From contig CM027380.1 in NCBI GenBank assembly GCA_015680905.1, positions 18,432,001 through 18,496,000 on the forward strand: 64,000 bases of DNA, written 5' to 3'. A program made the position numbers and the translations under genes. This document shows positions 23,202 through 33,595 of the stretch, in pieces (the stretch's first letter is position 1; each line of letters opens with the position of its first letter). This DNA comes from Coptis chinensis. Taxonomy: Eukaryota; Streptophyta; Magnoliopsida; Ranunculales; Ranunculaceae. A model generated the notes under the pieces. It did no database searches and was not told the origin of the DNA. It saw only the letters and a program-made list of their open reading frames with translations.

Positions 23202-24100
23202 CTTTGTGCTGTGTGTGACGTGCTTACTAATACCGACATTGGGGAGGGGAAATCAAATTGCTTACCACATTGAATCTGGCAGGCAAAGCTATTCGTTTCC
23301 TTTTCCAATTAGGAAACATGATACCTAGCAGGCTAGCAGTATAAGCTATATTCGGTTGTTGCCATACGCCCACACATCGACAATCTCCTCCTTGGCGAGT
23401 GATTCACCACCCTGGACCTCTTGTTGCCGACTCCTCTGTTGCATGGGTACGCCCTAATTTCCTTTGTATCACGTACCCGTGTCCTGCGGACACGGACACG
23501 GACACGGACACACGGACACAAGCAAAATAGACCCTAATTCTCGATCTCGCCCGTCCAAATCGCCGCACCCGCGGTCCAAACCCGGACACTCGTCGCCCGC
23601 ACCCATGCAACACAGGCCGACTCCCATCACAATTAACCATCGCCACCAACTCGATCAAGTGCACCTTCAATTCACACACTCACACTCACACTAACACTCA
23701 CTTCACTAAATGTGTAACAAGTCGAGGGTAAAGCCTGAACATGTTTTGGGAACCACCTTTGTCAACATACGTACTGCATTGTTGTAATATGTCCCTTACG
23801 AATTTTTAGTTAAATTATAGCTATTTTTAAGTCTTTTTACTTGGTCATATCTAAGACCATTAATACTGAGTAGTTGAGAATGCTCCCAGTGACCCACGTC
23901 AGCCCCCCTTTTTTCTCTCAGACTGACACATCAGATTTTACCTAAAAAAATGAATTCTACCTCTTTTTTGGCAATTTCAATTGTTCGTAGTCCAAAATAG
24001 ATAAAAACCCAAAATAGATAAGTAGATAAAAACCTCATTCTTAAATCTTATCTCCATTCTTAAAACCTGGAATTTTTATATCATCGAATTGGACGAAAGA
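23202..24100. other. No gene; holds a small TIR element
   Basis: Apart from the MITE at 23435-23615, I see no gene. Around 23893-23940 a C/T-rich block (CACGTCAGCCCCCC then TTTTTTCTCTCAG) recurs at 28652-28695, so a short dispersed motif is shared between the two places. Confidence 0.5.
23435..23615. mobile_element. 181-bp MITE (TGTTGCATGGGT ends)
   Basis: TGTTGCATGGGTAC at the left is inverted as CGCACCCATGCAACA at the right. The 9-bp sequence GCCGACTCC is repeated exactly on both sides (23426-23434, 23616-23624). The interior carries a short GACACG tandem array. A relative lies in the CID-gene intron at 52056-52204. The 9-bp duplication hints at a Mutator-type origin, but 8 bp (hAT) cannot be excluded. 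Confidence 0.75.
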
Positions 24101-24103
24101 AAA

Positions 24104-24326
24104 TCACATGGCTTGGGTATCAACCGTTACCTCTCCATTATATACATCGACTTCAACCCCTAATGATTCGAGAACTAATATCATAGTTCTAATGTCAGAA
24201 ACATTAGGAATGTTATGAAGTTTTGAATTTCCAGAACAACAAAGAGTTCCGGCAAGAACTGCCAATGCTGAGTTCTTCGACCCGCTAATGTGAACATGAC
24301 CAGATAGCTTGGACGTATGAGTTTTT
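24104..24326 (-). pseudogene. MurA-like (UDP-GlcNAc enolpyruvyl transferase) exon fragment
   Basis: The minus strand reads KLSGHVHISGSKNSALAVLA, then GTLCCSG and a run ending LESLGVEVDVYNGEVTVD. This is the N-terminal part of plant MurA homologues, whose bacterial kin catalyse the first committed step of peptidoglycan synthesis; plant copies are plastid-targeted. About 70 of more than 400 residues are present, with neither a start nor the catalytic region. It abuts an mTERF fragment in another reading frame, so it is a captured piece rather than a gene. Recognition is by motif memory only. Confidence 0.75.
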
Positions 24327-25081
24327 GGCAAGACGTTCAGCCTCCCAATTCTTTCCGTTCATGAAAAAATCTAATCCAATCCTAAGCTTTTCCTCTGAAA
24401 TAGCTATGCACTTAGGTTGCTGTCTAATCGCCAAACGAATTTCCTCATCTGACCAGCCAAAACTTCTTAAAATTCCCATTTTCGCTTCTCGCTTAGCCTT
24501 ACACACACTTGACACATCACGAACAGCATAGACAAACATTAACCTATTTCAAGAACTTCTTTGACCGCGTCACTAAAATTATCATTTTCTTGCCCACATG
24601 CTCGATGTCCAATCAAGAGTAGTTTGGAGATACTAGAATCTGGTACACCAAGATCATGCAAAATCTGAACTTTGGGCTCCAAATGATTCTGAGGATCCAA
24701 ACGAAGAAAGGCAACACTACCCACTTTGCTTATTGCTGAAACAACATTCTCTTCTCTTGGCAGTAACGTCTTGAGCAGTTGGAAACACGGGATGATTGTG
24801 TATTCTAAACTGGAATGTAAAATGTTACAGCATTTTGTAAGGAATTGGCATATGTCAGTGTCAGAAAAACCAACCTGTTTGAGATATTGAATTTTGGGTT
24901 CAAGGGTTTGGTCTGGATTGGACAACAGAACCACGGGGAATTTACTGATCATAAATGTGATTTGAGTATTGGTAAATTCATATTTTTGGAAGAGCTTCAA
25001 AACTGAGTCAGGATTAGTTGTGCTCTCAAAGTGAACTTTTTTAGCAGCTTTAAGAGCTGCTTCAATGGAGAGACCACATGA
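24327..25081 (-). pseudogene. mTERF-family protein fragment
   Basis: Repeated ~30-residue mTERF helices are visible on the minus strand: FTNTQITFMISKFPVVLL, LKQVGFSDTDICQFLTKC, LGVPDSSISKLLL and MGILRSFGWSDEEIRLAI with LDFFMN near the end. Plant mTERF proteins bind organellar nucleic acids and are usually single-exon genes with a transit peptide. Here the upstream limit (about 25081) is a hard edge, with a stop in frame and no transit peptide. At least one in-frame stop near 24540 separates the two blocks. The downstream end runs into MurA-like sequence out of frame. It is therefore truncated at both ends. Confidence 0.8.
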
Positions 25082-25520
25082 CTTTTCAAGTTAAAAACCT
25101 CTTTCTACACCCTTTTTTCAATTCTTTTGATAGCTTCATGCAAAATTTTAATTTAAACATCTTATTTGTTTCCATGAGCGATATCCATGATCATGACTTG
25201 CTAAACCTCGTGAAAATTCTAGGACGCCATAAAGAAAAGTATTTCCTTTATGATCTGAAGAGCCAAGAGTCACAGCTGATTGGAAACGTAAAGAAGAATT
25301 CTAAGTTGTATTATCCATCTGTGTTTCATACAAATAGCTTTGTCAGTTAGTAAGGATCGGGATTTAGTCTGTTCTTTCTGTCTTTCTATTTTTTTCATTG
25401 TTTTTCGTTTTTGTTTTAATTGCATTATGGTGTGGGCATCAGTTCAATTTTACGTTTCAGTACACTTTGAGAATGATTTGGAGAATGGGTTTTGTATTCA
25501 GATTTCTACCTCTATTGGCT
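25078..25520 (+). pseudogene. Possible F-box-associated domain fragment
   Basis: Starting exactly where the mTERF fragment stops, the + strand reads KEKYFLYDLKSQESQLIGN followed by LYYPSVFHTNSFVSV. This resembles the C-terminal beta-propeller-like repeats of plant F-box proteins (x-FxLYDx...VYxxSLVS). Only about 80 residues fit and no F-box is seen. The assignment is weak, but the abrupt border with the mTERF fragment supports the idea of another captured piece. Confidence 0.35.
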
Positions 25521-25544
25521 TGAAATAGCAATTTAAGCAGGATA

Positions 25545-26084
25545 TTGGAGTGTTCGGATGAACTTCCGGAGGTCCTTTTGTTACCACCAGTTATGATTAT
25601 GATGCTCCCATAGATGAATATGGTGAGATAAGATTCTTCCGAGAAGTCTGCATGCATTGGTTGCTCATGAATTTTGTTGGTTTTGATTGCTTTAAACTTC
25701 ACGACTTGCAGGTTTGGTAAGGCAGCCTAAATTTGGGCATCTGAAAAATCTTCATATGGGCTATTAAGCTCTGTGAGGGTGCTTTAATTTTTGTCGACCC
25801 CGTTACTACTTCTTTAGGAAGCTTCCAACAGGTAACAATTTTTCTAATATCACGAAGTTTTCCACCTGTTCTAACTTGGTAACTCAGTTGCCTTAATCAA
25901 TCATATATATATTTCAGGAAAGTGTATTCTCTTCCAACTCCGGAGGTTGTGCAGCCTTTCTCGCGAACTACAATTCCAAGTCTGCTGCCAAAGTTGTGTT
26001 CAGTAACAAGCACTATAACTTGCTTCCTTGGTCAATCAAAGATCTTCCCTGATTGTGAGAATATAGTCTTTAATACCGCAAAAA
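25545..26084 (+). pseudogene. Beta-galactosidase (GH35) gene fragment
   Basis: Three exons keep their introns: about 25545-25622 ([21 protein letters not shown] without its last residue), 25712-25831 ([16 protein letters not shown], then AIKLCEGALIFVDP) and 25918-26084 ([20 protein letters not shown], then [12 protein letters not shown]). They match consecutive central exons of plant cell-wall beta-galactosidases, just after the GGTNFGRT motif. One extra base before AIKLCEG and another before the PDCEN block break the frame. Neither the catalytic N-terminal half nor the C-terminal domains are nearby. It is a partial genomic copy, not a processed one. Confidence 0.85.
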
Positions 26085-26143
26085 GTAAGTAGTGTAAGCT
26101 ATAAAGAAGCTCTGTATAAACCTATTTTAATATCTTAACCAAT

Positions 26144-26206
<63 letters not shown>
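26144..26206. repeat. (TA)n microsatellite
   Basis: About 30 uninterrupted TA units in the stretch between the beta-galactosidase and topoisomerase fragments. Confidence 0.95.
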
Positions 26207-26207
<1 letters not shown>

Positions 26208-26849
26208 CATAATCGAAGGTAACTAAATCCTAGCTGTTTAAAGATGTATTTTTGGCGTGCTTTTCCACTGCCCCGATGCCCTTTGGCGGCTTGGCCCCCT
26301 ATCTTTCTCTCTTCGGTAGATTGACCGGATATTTCCTTTAAGTTCTTTCCCTTCTCTTTACTGGTAGATGTATACGTATTTTTAAGTATATGTCTTTCCC
26401 CTTTTCTTTCAATTCTATATATATATATTTTTAAACCCATGATGGCATGATATACCCTTGCTTCTCTTGCATTTAATTCTTTTACCTACTGAATGTTTAT
26501 TCTTTTTGGAATAGCTCCATCTCCTTTTGAGGCGCCAAACTCTGTTTTTCCGAGTAGCAGTACAATTGCAACCAAGGCAGTCACCACCAGCGCACCTTTT
26601 AGTGCTTCAGCAATGTATCATTGAGTTTTGGATACGGGTTTCCACTTCCCACGGACTACTCAAAACCGAGACACGGACCTCTTGTTTTAGTAGCCACAAG
26701 TGGAGAAACCAACAAATAACAATTGAATTAATCTACTTCACTTTTGATTTTACGCTTTGACCATGAATTCGATCTTGATGCTTTCTTGCCAAAAAACACA
26801 GTTTTGATCCATTTTCTTAGAGATTTCCCCATTCCAAGAAGTAAAGATC

Positions 26850-28459
26850 CAGATAAAATTTTAAAGAATTTCATGACTGATTGGAGAACAGTAATAGGGA
26901 AGAATCATATTATAAAGAAATTTGAACTTTGTGATTTCACCCCAATCTATGAATGGCATCAAAATGAGGAGAAGAAAAAACAAATGAGTACAGAAGTATG
27001 TTAGTGTGATTACTGTTACATAAAGAAACAGTTGTATATGGATCTTAGCTTATTGTTCAATGTTGTTTTGATTTGACTAACATTCATGACTTTTGCAGGA
27101 GAAAAAGCTCATGAAAGAAGAAAAGATGAAGCAAGAAGAGAAGTATATGTGGGCTATTGTTGACGGTGTCAAAGATAAGGTTACCTTTGACTTTGACGTA
27201 TATAAGCTCTTAGATATTTATTTAAATGTAACATGAATTTTATGCTGGTAATTGCACTTAATTCTTTCTAATAAAATAGGTCTCAGTTTGAGTCATATAT
27301 AAACTCTGATTAGAAAGAATTAAGATGATGGTGTATATCGAAGTCGTGGTTTGGGGAAATTAGGAACGTAGAATGATAAAAAGCATACACAATTATCTAG
27401 AGTTGGTGTTGTTTAGGGGTTGTGCTTTGTTGCATAGTACATAGTCCCCATTATGGATGGCCATGAGCGGGCCGATTATGGTTTTCGCTTTGTAATAGCA
27501 TACATGCACCTAGAGTACTTGCATTTTACCAAAAAAAAAAGGGTGGGGGTGGTGTTTAGTTTTTCCGCTGAAAACGTTTTTTTTTATATGCATATGTAAT
27601 TTTAGGTACATGCTAATTTATTCAAGGATTACATTTTTTTTTAATGGATGTGACATTCTCAATCTCAGGTTGGAAACTTTAGAGTTGAACCACCGGATTT
27701 GTTAAAAGTGGTCGTGGAGAGCATCCCAAGGTTTATATACTTTGTTGTTTATAAAATGATTGATTTTTAGAAAAGCATGCGATTAAAAGCTTAGAATGGC
27801 TATTAATAAAGTTTATTTTTATCATAGAGGTTATTATATGTAGTCTTATTTGTTTTTATGCTTTCAGATAGGAAAACTGAAAAAGCGCATTCATCCAAGA
27901 GATATTACCATCAATATAGGAAAAGGTGCTCCAGTTCCGTAGTGCTCAATACCTGGTGAAAGGTTCCTGAATCCAATTGCATTAAGATTGCACTTATTTT
28001 GTGTTTTGAGGTGTGAATGAGGATTTATTATGTTATCCTTCCAAGGGTTAATTTATTTGGGGTGCCTTGCAGGTGGAAAGAAGTAAAGCATGACAATACC
28101 GTTACATGGTTAGCATTTTGGAATGACCCTATCAATCCAAAAGAATTCAAGTATGTATTCTTGGCAGCTAGCAGTTCATTAAAAGGCCAAAGTGACAAGG
28201 AAAAATATGAGAAGGCTAGGCTGCTGAAAGTAAATTCTCAACTCATTTCCATGTATTGTTTTTTATGTTTGTTCTTGAGTACTGTTTGTGTGCATATGTG
28301 GTAATAACTGTACATTAATCGATATCTGTGCAGGAATACATTGAAAATATAAGAGTAAATTACGCCAAGGATTTCACGAACAAAGATGTTGTGAAGCGGC
28401 AAGTAGCAGTTGCTACTTATCTTATTGATAAGTTAGCTTTCAGGGCAGGAAATGAAAAG
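26850..28459 (+). pseudogene. DNA topoisomerase I gene fragment with introns
   Basis: Exons at about 26850-26995, 27099-27179, 27669-27731, 27869-27961, 28073-28229 and 28334-28459 read [81 protein letters not shown] and VAVATYLIDKLAFRAGNEK. These follow the N-terminal core of eukaryotic type IB topoisomerase in order, with GT/AG introns. The exon at 27669 carries a one-base shift before GRGEHPK, and the next has a TAG where the family has Glu (PVP-stop-CSIPGE). The catalytic tyrosine region and the N-terminal tail are absent. The copy is partial, unprocessed and dead. Confidence 0.88.
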
Positions 28460-31400
28460 GTAACTTGTGAATGAATGTGCTTTGGCTTCTTCTGTGATCC
28501 ATTTTGTTTTGTTATACTTAATTTCTTACGAAAGCATTTTCTTATTTTTGAATAATTGATTATTTTCTGATTGGTTTCTTTATAAAGTTACTGCTTAACT
28601 TATGGAAACTCTGGATATCAAGTTCGGAAACTAAGGGGATGAAACTTTAAGACACGTCAGCCCCCTTTTTTCTCTTAGTAGGACACCTCAGCTTTTCCAA
28701 GAATTCGGCAAGAAAAAATGAAATACTCTATTATCCTTATTTCTCTTTTCTCCTCTGCCCTCCTCCAAAGTATTAACTCAAGAAACCCTTGATTTCAAAT
28801 TATAAGAACAACAAAGCGAAACGCCCGGTTTTGCTTTTTCTTTGGTTTTTCAATTGTTAAGCTATCCACCCGAAAACCCCAAACTCTCTAAAAAAAAGGG
28901 GAAAAATCATCTAGCCTTCTCGAACCGCTCCAATGATTATTCCCGTGTCTTCGGTTCGAATTGAACCGCTTTCGATCCAACTCTATATGCCTAAACGCTA
29001 CATTACTCCAAGTCAAATTGATCGCTTTTTTTCTTGAAGAGACCCCGGCGGGTAATTCCCCTAGCTTTTGTTTTCCTCAATTTCTTAATTCAATTATATT
29101 TATTTCCTCATATGTGACTCCTGGGATTTCTTCTACAAGAGAAATCATGGTCCAATCCCAAAGAGAGTTGATGATATTGACGAAAGTGTGGGAGGCATTA
29201 CGCATACACTTGCGGCCACAATTGCTGCAATGTATGGTGGGAAAATCCATGCTACGTTGAAAAAAATGGCAGAGAGACAAATAAGAGGGCCTATGGCAGT
29301 TGCACCACCAAAGATGAGATTGTGGTTCCTGCCGTGGTCCAGTGGACAACTGATTAAGATCAGGATTGGAGTCGCAAGACATATACCAGCAGCTCATGAA
29401 ATTGCAGTCCATTCCAGTGGTCTGAACGAGTAATTGCTAACCTTTATTGATGGAGAAAGAAGATCTTGGTACCTGAAATTGGATCCGTCTATTTCAACAA
29501 TATTGCTATATTGCTATGTGAATTGAAGTAACAATACGTGAATGTTGTTGCTTGGCTTTTGTTTGTTCAGGACGATAGTTTTTCATCTTATTTACATTAT
29601 TATTGACACACAGGAAATTGTGTTCTTGGCTTTTTTTTACATTTTGATAGTCTACTACTGTCTATACTGCAAGGAAGTTTTCATTCAGGCAAGGCCATTG
29701 CTTAGCCATTTCTTAGCTTACAAAACTAGGTCGGGGACTTTAAAGCCAGGGTGCTGGAACCAGCCCATGGTCCGAAGGCTAGGTACCTGAGTCTGGTCAA
29801 ATCAGCAATCCCCTATCTAGAGAGTCCCAAGAGACTCAAATGTCAGATGTCTAATGAGTCACGAGTGTTGGTGTACTCCAAACCAAACCGAAGCTGCGTT
29901 TGGGTACACAAAGGCTTCATGAAGCGTGTTCTAAACTTCTAATCTATACTGAAAATGAAATATAAAATGAAATAAATAATTAATTGTATTTAGAACTCAC
30001 AGTTTCATTTCTTTTGGGGAATCCTAAAACAATGCCAAATGACTTAATAACTGGAGCTATTACAGAAGGGCCGCGGTATTGGCACCCCCATAAATGGGAC
30101 TTGCACCCCTTTGACCAATTCAACGGTACTAACACCTTTCCATTAAATACACAAAAAACACTAACGGTAAGCACCTACCGCGGGATCGCACAATCCACGG
30201 CATCGGGTTGCCGCGAGATCCTATATCCCACGGAAGGTGGCTGCCGTGGGTTTTTTTAATTTTTTTTTTTAATAGTCACCGTAAAAAAAATTAGTTGTCG
30301 CGAGATGATTTTGATTCTAAAGTTGCAATATGTGCATGCATCATAAAACATAAATGTAGATTTGATTGTCATCAAATAGAAGTATTGAGAAAATGCATAC
30401 TACAACAATAAAAATATTCAAGTATAATATAAATGCTCAGCATGAACCAGTATGTTACATACTCACATCTTCCTTTTTCGGTTCCAAAAAAACTAAAATG
30501 TGCTTGCACGCAATTGTAAAAAAGTTACAAACACACTCATAACTTTTCGAAGGACATAGAACATACTAAAAACACCTATGAAGGGTTGGAACTATACCCA
30601 GACTAAACAAAGATTTTTGAAGATTATAGATCATCATATGCAGGCCAAACCCCATTTTGATAAGACATCAAAAACAAAATGGCTTTGAGCTTTTCGGGCT
30701 TAGAAAATTCGCAAGCAGAATTTTTCGCATTTTTCAACCCAATTTCAGGTTTGTGACCCTCCACATCGAGCTATACCACTCTAATTGCCTCTCTTGTTTC
30801 TCTGCATATTTTTTAATAATCAACTGAGATGAGTTTAAGGTAGCCACATGGATCAACTCATCAGACAGCTTAATTTTCCAAATATAGTATTTTCTATGTC
30901 CAGCAAGAGATATATGTACAGTATATTACTAAAAATTGACTTTTGCCCAGTTGGTGAAGTATGAGTACCACATGACCTCCGACTTTATTCAATTAAATAA
31001 TCCTAATTAAATAATTAACTCTTTATGGACTTGATCCGTCAGTAACTTTGTGGAGAAATTTAGATATTGACCTAACGTCCACATCTGTGATGAATCAAAG
31101 ATTAAGGTTTTCTAATACTTTGAGCTATGGAATGGAATAGGAATTACTGTGACTTGATTTGTAATGTTGTGATTGGATATAGAGTTGATAATCACACTAA
31201 CATGCACACTTTTGTAGATGTGTCAGTAAATAATCATGGTTACCTTACTTTGTAATCCAACTAATTCATAGTAATTGTGCTACAGGTATGAGACAGTTAC
31301 AAAGACATAGTCACAATATAGGAGATTACACTGCTTTTGTATTGAATGTTTCATTGTAAAATGTGTGTTGAGACTTGGGATTCTGCTCTCAAATATATCT

Positions 31401-32018
31401 TTTATAAATTGTAAAATTGTATATACATCTAGGTAACTAAAGAGTCATTACGAGTTTACTGATTTTCATTATTTCTATGTATAGAACTCCGAATGTAAAT
31501 AAATGTCATTAAATCATTGATTGTCGTCACAACATAAACAATTGTGTATTAACTTCTGTTTAGTTTGTTTAATGATTAAAATAGGATCTCGATTCTTATT
31601 TATAACTATTATGATGCATTAGTATGTAGGAGTATCCGCATTACATAATTGAAATGTCGTTAGCCATTTGTTTTTTAAGAGCAATCTGTGGCATATCACT
31701 TATATGCCCACTTGCTCAGTTTCCCTTGAATAGTTCTTTGTATGTTATTCCCTACTCCGTTGGTCCTCTAAATGATCTTCTGTTGAGTGGACCTTGGAAG
31801 AAGTCAATTTTAGATACAAGTAGTGGTTCGATATAGTTCTAAGATTGATATCCGGATTTACATTCACAAAACTTGGCAGACAACTCATCCATACATTAAT
31901 TGGGACTGGAAATCCAATTTATTTGCATATCAAACAGACTATAAAATGTGTTCCTGAAGATTGACCTCTCAAGAAATCGACTCTTTTGGCTATCGATCGG
32001 TCGGTCAACATTGTACAC
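28460..32018. other. Rest of the gene-fragment mosaic; no firm gene
   Basis: I cannot identify a gene here. An open stretch at 29188-29430 (+) and another at 29984-30140 (+) look protein-like in composition and may be further captured exons, but I recognise neither. At 30159 a CACTA start is followed by repeated CCGCGGGAT/GCCGCGAGAT/GCCGTGGG words, the style of CACTA transposon subterminal DNA; it lacks a matching far end. A TCTATACT motif after A at about 29943 is a weak candidate for a Helitron 5' end. Confidence 0.35.
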
Positions 32019-32230
32019 GATCCTTTCTTGGGTGGGGAGGACTTTGGCAATGTCATAGTGGAGTATTTGGTGAGTGAGATCAAATGCATTCATGGGATTG
32101 ATGCTACAATATAATCGCCAAGTTAGCTGTCCAAATGCTTCGTCAAGCAGTTGAGAAAGCTAAGGTAGGACTCTCATCTAGATTTGAAATTGACATCGAT
32201 TTGTCTTTCGCTACTGCTGATGTATCAGCC
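32019..32230 (+). pseudogene. HSP70 (mitochondrial type) exon fragment
   Basis: DPFLGGEDFGNVIVEYLVSE and KLAVQMLRQAVEKAKVGLSS with IDIDLSFATAD reproduce the HSP70 stretch TFLGGEDFDN...L-R-x-A-x-E-K-A-K...IxLPFITAD, in the version found in mitochondrial HSP70. A frame change lies between the two halves near 32105. Only about 70 of more than 600 residues are present. It lies 190 bp from a Helitron 3' end, which is where captured sequence is often found. Confidence 0.75.
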
Positions 32231-32419
32231 AGAAAAAATATATGTACGATTTACACTTACTAGATCAAGGTTTGAGAGCTTGCAATCCCCTTCAAAAAAT
32301 ATTAGAAAAACATAATCTCTTCAAACAAAATATGCAATGAATAATTTGCTATCAATATACATATATTATTTATTCAAGTGGACTTTAGGTTTTTGAGTAA
32401 TTAGCTATCTATGCAGCAA

Positions 32420-32449
32420 GTCCGGCCATAGGCCGGGCCAAATGGCTAG
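32420..32449 (+). mobile_element. Helitron 3' terminus
   Basis: A hairpin GTCCGGCC-ATA-GGCCGGGC (8-bp stem with one G-T pair, 3-nt loop) is followed seven bases later by CTAG, and the next host base is T. This matches the Helitron rule: a GC-rich hairpin near the end, terminus CTRR, insertion between A and T. The 5' end (TC after A) was not fixed, so the full extent is unknown; it could cover all fragments from 24.1 kb onward or only the last part. Confidence 0.7.
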
Positions 32450-32582
32450 TATAATACAGTAAGTGCATTCTGTTTTGGTAGCTTCGTTTTGTCACTATTA
32501 TTTTGGGTCCGCGCGTGTCATATATTGTGGGCGTTATAGGGTGGTCATTCTCTTAAGCCTACAAGTTAGCATTGTATAGCAT

Positions 32583-32841
32583 TTACCCCAAAGGAATTCA
32601 TGATTGCCTTTGCATGACTCAGGGATGTTGCCATGAGATGCACCAAATCAGAGCATGTGAACGGAATACCAGAAGAGTAAGATTCTTATTTAAAAGTTAG
32701 TTGTGTGAATTTTTTTTGTTTTTGATAATTACTCTTCTCCTTGATAGGTTAAAGATGGTCCAAGTGTCTTATGCAACCGCTAAGCATCTAATGAAAAAAG
32801 AGATGTATAAGGACGCTATTTTCATGCTTGCCGTGGCGGAG
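32583..32841 (+). pseudogene. Two exons of an unrecognised conserved-looking gene
   Basis: Exon A (about 32583-32676) ends MRCTKSEHVNGIPEE. After a GT...AG intron, exon B (32748-32841) reads MVQVSYATAKHLMKKEMYKD then AIFMLAVAE and ends at a clear GTGAGT donor. Intron phase and frame agree across the junction, so this is real exon structure. A TGA interrupts exon A a few codons earlier (IAFA-stop-LRDVAM). I do not recognise the family. It lies immediately outside the Helitron terminus and could be another captured fragment or a decayed host gene. Confidence 0.4.
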
Positions 32842-33595
32842 GTGAGTTGTTTCACTCATTATTGATAATTTTAGTTTACTAATCTTGTTGGAAATTATAG
32901 CATAGATCTGATAGCAATTTCACGATGTTTCCTAAACAGAACCGCACTTGTTTTTTTTCTACTAAATCTATTGACCAGAAAAAATAACATTTACTGATTC
33001 CACATTTTATTTACAAGAAATTGGTGGAGAGGACCAATTTTGAACCAAAATCATTCTAGAGGACAACTTATTTTAGAAATCACTCACAAAACCAAATTCC
33101 ACATTTTAATAATTCACGGACCAGTCTTTTAATTAAAATAACCCTCAAGAACAAAATAAATTGGCTAGTCCATTTTATTTTATTTTATTCTCACTTTTAC
33201 CCTTCAAATTAATTTTCTCCTTCCCGATAACAGTCTCACTAAAAAGAGAGAAAGTTGTGATAGCGATCTCAAGTGATTTAAGAGTATGTACAATAAAATA
33301 AGAAGATCTAGTTCTACCTCACCTTAAGAAGGGCTAAAGCTCAATTTGTGCTTTCCCTGATTCACTTCTCTACGTAAGTGTCTCTATTTTTATTCTATTG
33401 TTTGGGGTTGTTTATTTTATTGTTTTAATGATTGGTTGTGCGTGATTTGGATCTTTAGCTCAAATGGTCGAGTACTTTGGAGATATCCAAAGGTGATGGT
33501 GGTTCGATATTCCATCAAGATCGTCTAAATTTTAACGTTAATCAAACAAGGAATCAAGTGTGTAATGTGATTAATTTTCAACTTAGACAATACTT
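32842..33595. other. No gene seen
   Basis: AT-rich DNA without a recognisable gene or terminal repeats. The base composition resembles the surrounding transposon-derived sequence. Confidence 0.45.

Noticed and set aside
26527-26760. Open frame next to the topoisomerase fragment
   Set aside because: The translated sequence does not match the topoisomerase N-terminal tail or any family I know.
30159-30320. CACTA transposon
   Set aside because: A CACTA start and CCGCGGGAT-like subterminal words are present, but no opposite end or transposase was found, so it is only mentioned as a possibility.
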